Assembly: GCF_001720465.1 (NCBI RefSeq)
Contig: NZ_CP017113.1
Location: forward strand, 2,232,001-2,296,000
Source: Porphyrobacter sp. LM 6
GTDB taxonomy: Bacteria > Pseudomonadota > Alphaproteobacteria > Sphingomonadales > Sphingomonadaceae
Length of the DNA: 64,000 nt
Reading direction: 5' to 3'
Part shown: positions 39,939 to 48,815 of the stretch, piece after piece
Numbering within the stretch: position 1 is the first letter of the stretch
Layout of the letters: the number at the start of each line of letters is the position of its first letter
Made by a program: the position numbers and the translations under genes
Notes under the pieces: model-generated
Databases searched by the model: none
Seen by the model: only the letters and a program-made list of their open reading frames with translations
What the model was told of the DNA's origin: nothing

Positions 39939-40799
39939 TCACCCGCTCGATGCCGGCTGCTCGCTCGCAACTTCGGCAGGTCGTGCACGCCAGTAACGCT
40001 TCTCGAACGGCCGAGCGAGTTCGCCGAGCAGGCCGCGGGTGCCTTCGGCGATACCGGTTTCGCAATTGAGGTACGGCGTGGGATCCACATAGGTGCCGAA
40101 CAACTGATCCCACATCGTCACGGTGTTCCCGTAATTCGCGCCCATCAGCTGTTCGTCGCGGATGTGGTGCAGGCGATGAGCGGCGGGCGAGATCAGAACC
40201 GAGCCGAACCGCCCGAGTGTCCAGGGCACATCCGCATGGATGAAATAACCCCAAGCGGTCCGCATCATCATCGCCACGATAATCGCACCAATGGGCAGGC
40301 CGAGAAGCAGCACCGGCACGAGATCGATGATCATGCTGAACGCCTCGCCGAACGGATGCTTGCGGCGAAGGCTAAGCCAGTTCATCGCCTCGTCGGCATG
40401 ATGCGTGGCGTGGATTGGCCAAAGCGTGCGGCTATGCTCGAAACGGTGGCGCCAATAGGCGGCAAAATCGACGATCACGATCGCGGCGAAAACCGCCAAA
40501 CCGAACGGAATCGCCTCCCAGAAACCGACCAGCGCATCCGGCCGCGGCACGATATCGCGGCCCGCCGCGACCGGCACCGCCAAAAGCGGCACAGTCACCA
40601 GCGCGTTGAAGGTCAGGATACCGAGATTGGTCTTGATCTCGTGCCACGCGGCCTTGAAAGCGGCGAGTACCTCGGCCCGCTTCATCACGGCGGCAAGCAG
40701 CATGAACGGCCCAGCCGCGATCAGCAGGCCGTTTGTCGTGGATTGCGCAGATTCGAAAATGCTCTGGATCACGCGGAAGGCATAGCACAGCTTCGCCAA
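39939..40799 (-). CDS. Fatty acid hydroxylase / sterol desaturase family protein
   Basis: The protein has up to 286 residues; the start is uncertain, with a TTG at 40799 or a GTG at 40772 possible and neither with a good ribosome site. It has four to five hydrophobic segments and the eight-His di-iron pattern: HRFEH, HATHH and HRLHH, with a further His in the HADVPW segment. Such enzymes hydroxylate or desaturate lipids at a membrane di-iron centre, for example carotenoids or hopanoids. The substrate is unknown. Confidence 0.88.
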   Translation of the reverse strand: MAKLCYAFRVIQSIFESAQSTTNGLLIAAGPFMLLAAVMKRAEVLAAFKAAWHEIKTNLGILTFNALVTVPLLAVPVAAGRDIVPRPDALVGFWEAIPFGLAVFAAIVIVDFAAYWRHRFEHSRTLWPIHATHHADEAMNWLSLRRKHPFGEAFSMIIDLVPVLLLGLPIGAIIVAMMMRTAWGYFIHADVPWTLGRFGSVLISPAAHRLHHIRDEQLMGANYGNTVTMWDQLFGTYVDPTPYLNCETGIAEGTRGLLGELARPFEKRYWRARPAEVASEQPASSG

Positions 40800-40837
40800 G
40801 AAAGCGTTAAGTAAGCCTTCTCAACGATCAAGCAGTC

Positions 40838-42256
40838 TCAACCAAAGCCGACATCCAGAAAGCTCGGGCGCGGACCGTTCCATTCGCCCGCGGGCACCGG
40901 CTCGGTATCCTCGTGATGGCGACGGGGCTTGCGATCAGCCTTGGCTTCGCTGCGTGGTGCAGCGCGTTCAGCGCGGACTTCTTCCTTGTCGCGGCGCGGC
41001 TTGCGCGCGCGGTCATCGCGATCATCGCTGGAACGGCGCGGACGGCGCTCCTCACGCTTCTCTTCGACGTCCACAGTGTCGATCTGATCCGCTTTGGCGG
41101 CTTCGGCGCGGGCCAGCATCTCGCTGAGGTCAACCCGCACATCTTCCTTGCCGAACACCTTGATGGCATTGCCGGTCAGCTTCTCGACATTGGCGATCGC
41201 CTCAGCGTCTTCTTCCGACACAAAGGTGAAGGCCCGCCCCTTGGCGCCTGCACGGCCAGTGCGGCCGATGCGGTGGACGTAATCATCCGGGTGCCAGGGC
41301 GTATCGAAGTTGAAGACGTGACTCACACCCTTGATGTCGAGGCCGCGCGCCGCAACGTCCGAGGCGACGAGGATGTTGACCTCGCCCGCCTTGAAGCGCT
41401 CGAGCTCCTTGATCCGGCTGCCCTGATCCATGTCGCCATGGATCTCGCTCGACCGGAAGCCGTGACGCTTGAGGCTCTGGTTGAGCTCGCGCACGGTTGT
41501 CTTGCGGTTGGCAAAGATGATCGCGGTTTCGACCAGATCGTTCTCGAGGAACCAGCGCAGCGTCTCGCGCTTGGCACGGCTCTTCACCGGAACCTTGAAG
41601 GTGGTGATATCCGCATTGGTCGAGGCCGCACGATTGACTTCGATCCGCTTGGGATTGTTGAGGAACTTCTTGGCGAGCTTCTCGATCGGCGGCGGCATTG
41701 TGGCCGAAAACAGCATCGTCTGGCGGGTTTCGGGCAGCTTGGAGCAGATGAACTCGATATCGGGGATGAACCCCATGTCGAGCATTCGGTCAGCCTCGTC
41801 GATCACCAGCAGTTCGCAGCCGTTGAGCATAATCTTGCCGCGCTCGAACAGGTCCATCAACCGGCCCGGCGTGGCAATCAGAACGTCGACACCGTCCGAC
41901 AAAGCCTTGAGCTGATCGCCCATCTGCACGCCGCCGATGAGCAGCGCCATTTTGAGATCATGGTTCTTGCCGTACTTCTCGAAGTTCTCGGCGACCTGGG
42001 CGGCAAGTTCGCGGGTGGGTTCAAGGATCAGAGACCGGGGCATCAGCGCCCGGCGGCGACCGGCGGCCATGACGTCGATCATTGGCAGCACGAAGCTCGC
42101 GGTCTTGCCGGTCCCGGTCTGCGCGATGCCGATGAGATCTTTCATCATCAGCACGGTCGGGATCGCCTGCGCCTGGATCGCGGTCGGCGTAGTGTAGCCC
42201 GCGTCCTCGACGGCTTTGAGCAATTCGGGCGAAAGGCCGAGATCGGCGAAGGTCAT
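40838..42256 (-). CDS. rhlE: DEAD-box RNA helicase, RhlE-like
   Basis: The 472-residue protein starts at the ATG at 42256 (MTFADLGLSPELLK). It has the Q motif (GYTTPTAIQAQAIP), Walker A AQTGTGKT, PTRELAAQ, VIDEADRMLDMGF, SAT and HRIGRTGRAG. A basic C-terminal tail rich in Arg, Lys and Glu follows. It unwinds RNA in ribosome assembly or mRNA decay; RhlE is the nearest type by pattern. The frame runs open upstream to 42358, which is not family-like. Confidence 0.93.
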   Translation of the reverse strand: MTFADLGLSPELLKAVEDAGYTTPTAIQAQAIPTVLMMKDLIGIAQTGTGKTASFVLPMIDVMAAGRRRALMPRSLILEPTRELAAQVAENFEKYGKNHDLKMALLIGGVQMGDQLKALSDGVDVLIATPGRLMDLFERGKIMLNGCELLVIDEADRMLDMGFIPDIEFICSKLPETRQTMLFSATMPPPIEKLAKKFLNNPKRIEVNRAASTNADITTFKVPVKSRAKRETLRWFLENDLVETAIIFANRKTTVRELNQSLKRHGFRSSEIHGDMDQGSRIKELERFKAGEVNILVASDVAARGLDIKGVSHVFNFDTPWHPDDYVHRIGRTGRAGAKGRAFTFVSEEDAEAIANVEKLTGNAIKVFGKEDVRVDLSEMLARAEAAKADQIDTVDVEEKREERRPRRSSDDRDDRARKPRRDKEEVRAERAAPRSEAKADRKPRRHHEDTEPVPAGEWNGPRPSFLDVGFG

Positions 42257-42402
42257 GCTTTGTGTGGTGTCCGAAAAATAGCGGGCAGACGTGCTGCCGG
42301 GATTGCTGGCCTGCCGCGCGGATAAGCGCTGCTTCAGGCCGCCGCGCCTTTCCCGCAAACCCGGGCAAAAGTCAAGGAATCGCGCGGGGCCGGCAGAGAT
42401 GG

Positions 42403-42969
42403 TTAGTCGCGGACCTCGACCAACTGCCGCATGGCTTCCACCTCGCAGCGCGCACCGGTGCGCGATTGCAGCTTGTCGCGTTCAACGCACAGCCGTCCGT
42501 CCTTGTTCTTCTCGACGTAAAAGCCGGAATAGAAGTCACGGGCGCGGCAGGATTTTTCGAGGTTTACCGAGATCATGCGCTGATCGCGCAGAAACAGCAC
42601 CAGACGATTGCCGCTCCCGGTCTGGACCCCGGCGATACCCTCGAGCGGCAGGCACTTTTCCTTGTCGCGCTCCTCGAACCGCGGCGCGGCTGCGCGCCGG
42701 GGCAGTTCTGCAACCATCGACTGGCGCGCCGCCATGGGCTGCGGGGTAATGCGGATCATCACCCGCTGTTCGATCCGGACCTGCTGCGCGCTGGCGCGAT
42801 CATGGAACGCCGTCAACGCATTGGGGAGAAGCGGAGCGTCCCGCATGGCGCCCGGCGCGTTATTCGGAGCAGAGGCCGATGGCAAAGCGCGCTCTCCAGG
42901 CGCATTCACCCCTGCCGTGATCGGCAGTATCAGTGCCAGCGGCACCGCCAAGGCGAACAGGCTTTGCAT
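42403..42969 (-). CDS. Secreted protein of unknown function
   Basis: The 188-residue protein starts at MQSLFALAVPLALILPITAG, a probable Sec signal peptide. The mature part has FRxEERDKEKCLPLEGIAGV and VNLEKSCRARDFYSG, and three further residues typical of a small Cys pattern (CVERDKLQ, RCEVEAM). No family is recognised. Four Cys in the mature part suggest disulfides. It is upstream of the FAD oxidase in the opposite direction. Confidence 0.6.
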   Translation of the reverse strand: MQSLFALAVPLALILPITAGVNAPGERALPSASAPNNAPGAMRDAPLLPNALTAFHDRASAQQVRIEQRVMIRITPQPMAARQSMVAELPRRAAAPRFEERDKEKCLPLEGIAGVQTGSGNRLVLFLRDQRMISVNLEKSCRARDFYSGFYVEKNKDGRLCVERDKLQSRTGARCEVEAMRQLVEVRD

Positions 42970-43139
42970 GGGGCGAAGAATTCTCTCCAAACAAAGGAGA
43001 AGGTTGCAGCGACTTGCGCGTCCCTTCTCCGCATCGGGCATCCGCCTTAGCAGCAGGAATTGAACAGTGGGTGAATTGCGCGAAGGGCCTGCCTGAAACC
43101 GGTGGCATATTGAGACTCAAGTGTGGCATGGAGGCCACA

Positions 43140-44609
43140 ATGACTCACACCTCCATTGCAACTTCTGACGCCGCCGCGCGCCAAGCGTTTCTGGACGAAG
43201 CCACCGCGCTGCTTGGCCCGCGCGGGTTGACGACCGATCATGAACGGATGGACGCCTGGCTGACCGATTGGCGCGGACGCTATACTGGGCGGGCGCTCGC
43301 CCTAGCCTCGCCCGGCTCAGCGACCGAAGTCGCCGCACTGGTCAAGCTGTGCGCTGCGCATGGCGTGCCGATCGTGCCTCAGGGCGGCAACAGCGGGATG
43401 GCTGGCGGCGCGACACCGGATACGACCGGCACTGCGATCGTGCTGTCACTGAGGCGAATGGACCGGATCCGCAACCTTGATCCCGAAGCAGGCATGGTGG
43501 TGTGCGAAGCGGGGGTGATCCTCCAGCATCTCCACGACGCGGCAGAGGCTGCGCAAATGCGCTTCCCGCTTACCCTCGGCGGCAAGGGTTCGGCGACGAT
43601 CGGCGGCCTCATCTCCACCAATGCCGGCGGCACGCAGGTGCTGCGACACGGAACCATGCGCGCGCAGGTGCTGGGACTCGAGGCGGTGCTGGCCGACGGT
43701 ACGCTGATCGATCTGCTGACGCCGCTCAAGAAGGACAATCGCGGGTTCGATCTCAAACAACTGCTTATCGGCTCCGAGGGCACGCTCGGGATCGTTACCG
43801 CAGCGACCTTGCGTCTGCTGCCCGCGCCGATCGGCCGGGCGACCGCGTGGGTCGGCCTTGGCGGCATCATCGAAGCGCGCACGCTTCTCGGCCGGATGGA
43901 GCGCGCGCTGGGCGATGCGCTCGAAGGCTTCGAAGTGGTTCCAGAGCATTGCCTTGCGAGCGTCCTAGCCCACCTGCCGCAAGCCCGCGCGCCGCTGGCC
44001 GAGCGTCATCCGTGGAACGCGCTGATCGAATGCGTTTCGCCAAGCCGTGATGGCGATGCTCTTAGCGCAGCTCTCGGGGAAGCACTTGCCGATGCGCTCG
44101 AGGAAGGGCTGATCGGCGACGCGGTGCTCGCCGCCAACGATAGCCAGGCCGAGGACTTCTGGACCTTGCGGGATTCGATCTCTGCGGCCGAGCGTGCGCT
44201 TGGTCCGGCGATGCAGCATGACATCTCCGTGCCGGTCGAAAAGATGCCCGAGTTTATTCTCGCGGCCTCGCCTGCCATCGAAGCCGCCTTCCCCGGCACC
44301 TGTGCGGTCGCCTTCGGGCACCTTGGCGATGGCAACGTCCACTTCCATGTGCTGGCCCCTAAAGGCGCCGTGCGCGGCGCGTGGGAGGAGGCCGAAGGCA
44401 AGGCGGTGAGCGCGCAGGTCTATGATCTGGTGACCCAGTGGGGCGGATCGATCAGTGCCGAACACGGCATCGGGCAGATGAAGGTCGACGAGCTTGCTCG
44501 CCTGCACGATCCAGCGGCACTGGCGCTGATGCGGCGGGTGAAAGCGGCGCTCGACCCGCAAGGTCTGCTCAATCCGGGGAAACTGCTGCACGCTGCTCCG
44601 CATCCCTGA
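43140..44609 (+). CDS. FAD-binding oxidoreductase, D-2-hydroxyacid dehydrogenase type
   Basis: The 489-residue protein starts at the ATG at 43140 (MTHTSIATS), 5 nt after GGAGG. The FAD-binding domain has VPIVPQGGNSGMAGGATP and LGGKGSATIGGLISTNAGGTQVLRHG. The C-terminal oxidase domain has FGHLGDGNVHFHVLAP and SISAEHGIGQMKVDEL. This matches the GlcD/D-lactate/D-2-hydroxyglutarate dehydrogenase family, but the substrate is not fixed. It has its own ribosome site and no near partner on the same strand. Confidence 0.88.
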   Translation: MTHTSIATSDAAARQAFLDEATALLGPRGLTTDHERMDAWLTDWRGRYTGRALALASPGSATEVAALVKLCAAHGVPIVPQGGNSGMAGGATPDTTGTAIVLSLRRMDRIRNLDPEAGMVVCEAGVILQHLHDAAEAAQMRFPLTLGGKGSATIGGLISTNAGGTQVLRHGTMRAQVLGLEAVLADGTLIDLLTPLKKDNRGFDLKQLLIGSEGTLGIVTAATLRLLPAPIGRATAWVGLGGIIEARTLLGRMERALGDALEGFEVVPEHCLASVLAHLPQARAPLAERHPWNALIECVSPSRDGDALSAALGEALADALEEGLIGDAVLAANDSQAEDFWTLRDSISAAERALGPAMQHDISVPVEKMPEFILAASPAIEAAFPGTCAVAFGHLGDGNVHFHVLAPKGAVRGAWEEAEGKAVSAQVYDLVTQWGGSISAEHGIGQMKVDELARLHDPAALALMRRVKAALDPQGLLNPGKLLHAAPHP

Positions 44610-44717
44610 CCCTCTCGGCTTGCGCGGCGGCGAGCAAACGCCTAAGGGCCGCGCTTTCGGCGGGGCGCGCTCTGCCGAGGGGATCTTTCACCACCGATTT
44701 TTTCCGGAGACGACGTC

Positions 44718-45512
44718 ATGGCCAGCGCGCCGCAACCGCAACTTCCGCTGTTCTACAAGGACCTTCTGCCGCTCAACAGCCGTGACCATGCGGACTGGAA
44801 GGCCGGGACGCTCGAAAGCGCTGCCTTTCTGGCTTCGACCCACGCCATTCCGGTAACGTCGGACGAGTTCGTCGATGCCCAGCGGCACTTCCCGATCGTC
44901 TTCACCGCGGGCGACAATCCGATTCCGATCGCGCTGTTCGGCCTCAACGAAGGCGTGAACACCTTCGTCGGCGACGATATGAAGATCAACGAGCTGGTCT
45001 ATCTGCCCGCCTACGTGCGCCGCTATCCCTTCATCCTTGCCAAGCTCCAGCCGACCAGCGACGACATGTCGCTGTGCTTCGACCCGAGCGCGAACCTGCT
45101 CGGCAAGTTCGACCAGGGCCTCGAGCTGTTCGACGGCGCCGGCCAGCCGACCGAGTACACGCAGGGCGTGCTCGAATTCTGCCGCCGCTTCGAGGAAGCC
45201 GGTCAGCGCACCAAGATGTTCATGGACGAGCTCGCCAAGCTCGACATCCTGATGGATGGCGAGATCGCCATCACCCGCAACGACATGCCCGACAAGCCGT
45301 TCATCTATCGCGGCTTCCGCATGGTGGACGAGAACAAGCTGCGCGAACTTTCGGCCGAAACGCTGGATGGCCTCGCCAAGAACGGCATGCTTATGCTGAT
45401 TTACGCCCACCTGTTCTCGCTGAACCTGATGCGCGTCGTATTCGAGCGTCAGCTGGCGCAGGGCAAGGTGCCAATGACCGCAGAAGGCGCTCCGGCTCCG
45501 GCGCTCAACTGA
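44718..45512 (+). CDS. SapC family protein
   Basis: The 264-residue protein has the SapC pattern: PLFYKDLLPLNSRDHADWK, FPIVFTAGDNPIPIALFG, LVYLPAYVRRYPFIL and EFCRRFEEAG, with HLFSLNLMRVVF near the end. SapC proteins were first linked to S-layer secretion but their mechanism is unclear. It has a GGAG site 8 nt upstream and a strong terminator behind, so it is a single-gene unit. Confidence 0.9.
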   Translation: MASAPQPQLPLFYKDLLPLNSRDHADWKAGTLESAAFLASTHAIPVTSDEFVDAQRHFPIVFTAGDNPIPIALFGLNEGVNTFVGDDMKINELVYLPAYVRRYPFILAKLQPTSDDMSLCFDPSANLLGKFDQGLELFDGAGQPTEYTQGVLEFCRRFEEAGQRTKMFMDELAKLDILMDGEIAITRNDMPDKPFIYRGFRMVDENKLRELSAETLDGLAKNGMLMLIYAHLFSLNLMRVVFERQLAQGKVPMTAEGAPAPALN

Positions 45513-45550
45513 TGCGATCCGGGGCTGCGGCCCCGGTCATCACGGAAAAG

Positions 45551-45588
45551 CGGGCAGGTCGGCACACGTCGCCTGCCCGTTTTGTTTT
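45551..45588 (+). terminator. Rho-independent terminator after sapC
   Basis: An 8-bp stem (CGGGCAGG 45551-45558 with CCTGCCCG 45572-45579) is followed by TTTTGTTTT. It lies 38 nt past the SapC stop and ends before the convergent N-formylglutamate gene. Confidence 0.8.
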
Positions 45589-45598
45589 GGGGATGTTG

Positions 45599-46585
45599 CT
45601 ATTCGGCGGCCTGACGCAGGCCCTCGCCGCCCCCGAGCAGCGCGGTTTCCGATCCCAGTTCGCGGACCAGCGCCGCCAGCGCGGCGGCCATCGAAGGCAG
45701 GCCTGCGCCGGGCTCGGCAAGCTGGCGGTCGAGATAGGTCGCGCGGCATACCTCGACTTGGAGCGCATGAACGCCAGCCTGCGGCGCGCCGTGGCGATCG
45801 AGCACGTAGCCGCCCGAATAGGGCCGGTTCTGCGCCGCCGGAAACCCGCGCCCTTCGAGATGCGTGAGCGCACGTCCCATCAATAGCCCGTGGCACGACG
45901 CCCCGAAGCGGTCGCCGAGCACGATTACCGGCGCCTGCGATTCACCGTCTGCCGGACGCAGCGGCGGCATCGAATGCAGATCGATCAGCAGCGCCGCGCC
46001 CCACTCCGCGCGGATTCTGGCAAGCTCAGCGCCGAGCGCTTGGTGATAGGCCCGGTGGATACCGTCAATCCGCGCCGCAAGCTCATCGGGCGCCAGCCGC
46101 CCGCGCCAAATCTCGCCTGCCCCCGGCAAGCGCCGCGGCACAAGACCAAGACCGCTGCGTGCACGAGCATTGCTACGATGGCTCGTCGAAACCTCATGCC
46201 CCGCCGGTCGCCCGCCTTCGACCATATCCCAGTCGATATCGTCTTCAGCGCGGTTGAGATCGAGCATTGCGCGCGGCGCATTGGCGATCAGCAATCCGGC
46301 GCCGGTCTGCCGCGCAATCTCGATCCCGAGCCGGTCGACATGACGATCTTCCAAGCGGAGCTGCGCCAGCCCCGGATCGCGCATCCGCGCCACCAGCGCA
46401 GGCGGATAGGCGCGCCCTGCGTGCGGCACGGCAATGAGAACAGGCAAGCGCAGTTGCGTAGGAGCCGCCAAGGTAAACGCTGGCGCATCGCCCAGCCCCG
46501 GCACGGATCCTCCTGTGGCAGGCACACGCAGACCGCGGTGTGCGGCGGGGTTGTGGCTGTTGCGGGATGAGGACGACATGGCCAT
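45599..46585 (-). CDS. N-formylglutamate amidohydrolase family protein
   Basis: The 328-residue protein starts at MAMSSSSRNSHN. The FGase pattern is present: LIAVPHAGRAYPP, LRLEDRHVDRLG, NAPRAMLDLNRAEDDID and LLIDLHSMPPL. The metal-binding His is in DLHSM. It hydrolyses N-formylglutamate in histidine breakdown in some bacteria; no hut gene is near. A longer frame to 46630 exists but the ATG at 46585 fits better. Confidence 0.85.
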   Translation of the reverse strand: MAMSSSSRNSHNPAAHRGLRVPATGGSVPGLGDAPAFTLAAPTQLRLPVLIAVPHAGRAYPPALVARMRDPGLAQLRLEDRHVDRLGIEIARQTGAGLLIANAPRAMLDLNRAEDDIDWDMVEGGRPAGHEVSTSHRSNARARSGLGLVPRRLPGAGEIWRGRLAPDELAARIDGIHRAYHQALGAELARIRAEWGAALLIDLHSMPPLRPADGESQAPVIVLGDRFGASCHGLLMGRALTHLEGRGFPAAQNRPYSGGYVLDRHGAPQAGVHALQVEVCRATYLDRQLAEPGAGLPSMAAALAALVRELGSETALLGGGEGLRQAAE

Positions 46586-46718
46586 CGTTAGCTGCCGCCT
46601 TTGCGCCCCCCTGTCAAAGCCTGATCGCACCGAACCGAGCGCCCGCTTGCCCCTTCATCGGGACCGGATCGGGAACAGGCACAAAGATTTCTTAAGCCGG
46701 TTGTGCTAACCCGCCTGC

Positions 46719-47108
46719 ATGACATCGACACGCACCCCCCGCATCCTGCTCGCCGAAGACGAGGACGCGATGCGCGCCTATCTCGAACGGGCGCTGACAA
46801 ATGCCGGTTATGACGTGAGCGCGGTGGATCGCGGCACCGAAGCCGTGCCCCTGCTGGAAACCGGCGATTTCGATCTGTTGCTGTCCGACATCGTCATGCC
46901 GGAGATGGACGGGATCGAGCTTGCGCAGCGCTGCGCCGAGGTCTCGCCGCGCACAAAGGTGATGTTCATCACCGGGTTTGCCGCCGTGAGTCTGCGCGCC
47001 AGTCGCGAACAGCCAACCGCCAAAGTGCTGTCCAAGCCTTTTCACCTGCGCGATCTGGTGCTGGAAGTTGAGCGCGTGTTCGAAGAGGCAGGCGAAGCGC
47101 GGGCCTGA
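46719..47108 (+). CDS. cpdR: CpdR-like single-domain response regulator
   Basis: The 129-residue protein is one receiver domain with acceptor Asp57 (LLLSDIVMPEMDG). It carries the CpdR-typical MFITGFAAVSLR segment and SKPFHLRDLV near the end. CpdR in Caulobacter, when unphosphorylated, brings substrates to ClpXP at the cell pole; it receives phosphate through CckA and ChpT. A CckA gene lies at 58561-61098 in this window. Confidence 0.9.
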   Translation: MTSTRTPRILLAEDEDAMRAYLERALTNAGYDVSAVDRGTEAVPLLETGDFDLLLSDIVMPEMDGIELAQRCAEVSPRTKVMFITGFAAVSLRASREQPTAKVLSKPFHLRDLVLEVERVFEEAGEARA

Positions 47109-47195
47109 AATTCAGCGCCGAATCGCTTGCACCTTGCAAGGGCCTGCGTTAAGGGCCGCCTCCGCTTCGGCAACGAGGCGCCGATCCGATGGTGT

Positions 47196-47270
47196 GGGCG
47201 TATAGCTCAGTGGTAGAGCACTATGTTGACATCGTAGGGGTCGCAAGTTCAATCCTTGCTACGCCCACCA
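47196..47270 (+). tRNA. tRNA-Val (anticodon GAC)
   Basis: A full cloverleaf of 75 nt with CCA encoded. The acceptor stem GGGCGTA/TACGCCC is perfect. The anticodon stem CTATG/CGTAG holds the loop TTGACAT with anticodon GAC. The T arm contains GTTCAATCC, a common form. Confidence 0.96.
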
Positions 47271-47286
47271 TCGGCTAAAACGAGAC

Positions 47287-47312
47287 AGCCCGCCCCTCCG
47301 GCGGGCTTTTTT
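47287..47312 (+). terminator. Rho-independent terminator after tRNA-Val
   Basis: A 7-bp stem GCCCGCC/GGCGGGC (47288-47294 with 47300-47306) is followed by six T residues, 17 nt after the tRNA. Confidence 0.85.
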
Positions 47313-47490
47313 GTGTCCTGCACACGCCGCAATGGCTGTTGCGTTTCATTCGCAGCCCCCGCGCTTGCAAGCCCCCGTACCTCTGCTAAAGCCGCGGCGG
47401 GATCTTTGGGCCTTGGACGGGCCCGCAACAGCTTCCTGTCGATCATGCACAGTCCCGCGCAGACGGGGCAAGAAGGATAGGGCAACAGCC

Positions 47491-48714
47491 ATGCAGAAAA
47501 TCAAAGTCGCCAATCCCGTCGTCGAACTCGACGGCGATGAGATGACCCGCATCATTTGGCAGTGGATTCGCGAAAGGCTGATCCTGCCCTACCTCGATGT
47601 CGATCTGAAATATTACGATCTGTCGATCGAGAACCGCGATGCGACCGACGATCAGGTGACGATCGATTCCGCCAACGCGATCAAGCAGTATGGCGTCGGT
47701 GTGAAGTGCGCGACCATCACCCCGGACGAAGCGCGCGTCGAAGAGTTCGGCCTCAAGAAGATGTGGAAGTCGCCCAACGGCACGATCCGCAACATCCTTG
47801 GCGGCGTCGTGTTCCGCGAACCGATCGTGATCGACAACGTGCCGCGCCTGGTGCCGGGCTGGACCGATCCGATCGTTGTCGGCCGTCACGCCTTCGGTGA
47901 CCAGTACCGTGCGACCGACACGCTAATCCCCGGCCCGGGCAAGCTGCGCCTTGTGTTCGACGGCGAGGACGGCACCAAGATCGATCTCGACGTGTTCGAC
48001 TTCCCCAGCGCCGGCGTGGCGATGGCGATGTACAACCTCGACGATTCGATCCGCGACTTTGCCCGATCGAGCTTCAACTACGGCCTCAACCTTGGCTGGC
48101 CGGTGTACCTCTCGACGAAGAACACGATCATGAAGGCCTATGACGGGCGCTTCAAGGATCTGTTCCAGGAGGTATTCGACACCGAAGGCTTCGCCGAGAA
48201 GTTCAAGGAAAAGGGCATCGTCTACGAACACCGCCTGATCGACGACATGGTCGCCTCGGCCCTGAAGTGGTCGGGCAAGTTTGTGTGGGCGTGCAAGAAC
48301 TACGATGGCGACGTGCAGTCCGACACCGTGGCACAGGGCTTCGGCTCGCTCGGCCTGATGACCTCGGTGCTGATGACCCCGGACGGCAAGACCGTGGAAG
48401 CCGAAGCTGCGCACGGCACCGTCACCCGCCACTATCGCCAGCACCAGCAGGGCAAGGCGACTTCGACCAACCCGATCGCTTCGATCTTCGCCTGGACCCG
48501 CGGACTGATGTATCGCGGCAAGTTCGACAACACGCCGGACGTGGTGAAGTTCGCCGAAACGCTCGAGCGCGTCTGCATCGCCACGGTCGAAAAGGGTTAC
48601 ATGACCAAAGACCTCGCGCTGCTGATTGGCCCGGGCCAGGCATGGCAGACCACCGAGCAGTTCTTCGAAACGATCGTCGAGAACCTCGAGAAGGAAATGG
48701 CCAGCTGGGCCTGA
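47491..48714 (+). CDS. icd: Isocitrate dehydrogenase (NADP-dependent)
   Basis: The 407-residue protein starts at [18 protein letters not shown], typical of the homodimeric type II form found in alphaproteobacteria and eukaryotes. [19 protein letters not shown] and the [16 protein letters not shown] segment carry substrate and cofactor residues. It makes 2-oxoglutarate and NADPH in the TCA cycle. About 220 bp without other features precede it, after the tRNA terminator. Confidence 0.97.
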   Translation: MQKIKVANPVVELDGDEMTRIIWQWIRERLILPYLDVDLKYYDLSIENRDATDDQVTIDSANAIKQYGVGVKCATITPDEARVEEFGLKKMWKSPNGTIRNILGGVVFREPIVIDNVPRLVPGWTDPIVVGRHAFGDQYRATDTLIPGPGKLRLVFDGEDGTKIDLDVFDFPSAGVAMAMYNLDDSIRDFARSSFNYGLNLGWPVYLSTKNTIMKAYDGRFKDLFQEVFDTEGFAEKFKEKGIVYEHRLIDDMVASALKWSGKFVWACKNYDGDVQSDTVAQGFGSLGLMTSVLMTPDGKTVEAEAAHGTVTRHYRQHQQGKATSTNPIASIFAWTRGLMYRGKFDNTPDVVKFAETLERVCIATVEKGYMTKDLALLIGPGQAWQTTEQFFETIVENLEKEMASWA

Positions 48715-48738
48715 TCCGGCGAGCGGCATGACATCCAG

Positions 48739-48770
48739 AGCCGGGCGGACCGATGTCCGTCCGGCTTTTT
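48739..48770 (+). terminator. Rho-independent terminator after icd
   Basis: A 12-bp stem with one G-U pair (48739-48750 with 48755-48766) around a CGAT loop is followed by TTTTTATT. It lies 24 nt past the icd stop. Confidence 0.85.
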
Positions 48771-48815
48771 ATTGCGCGCGGGACGGGTGACAGCCTCGTC
48801 CCGCCCCGTTAAGCC

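Noticed and set aside
46693..46710. TTAA then CTAA before cpdR as a possible CtrA box
   Set aside because: Spacing is 10 nt rather than 7, and the second half is CTAA.
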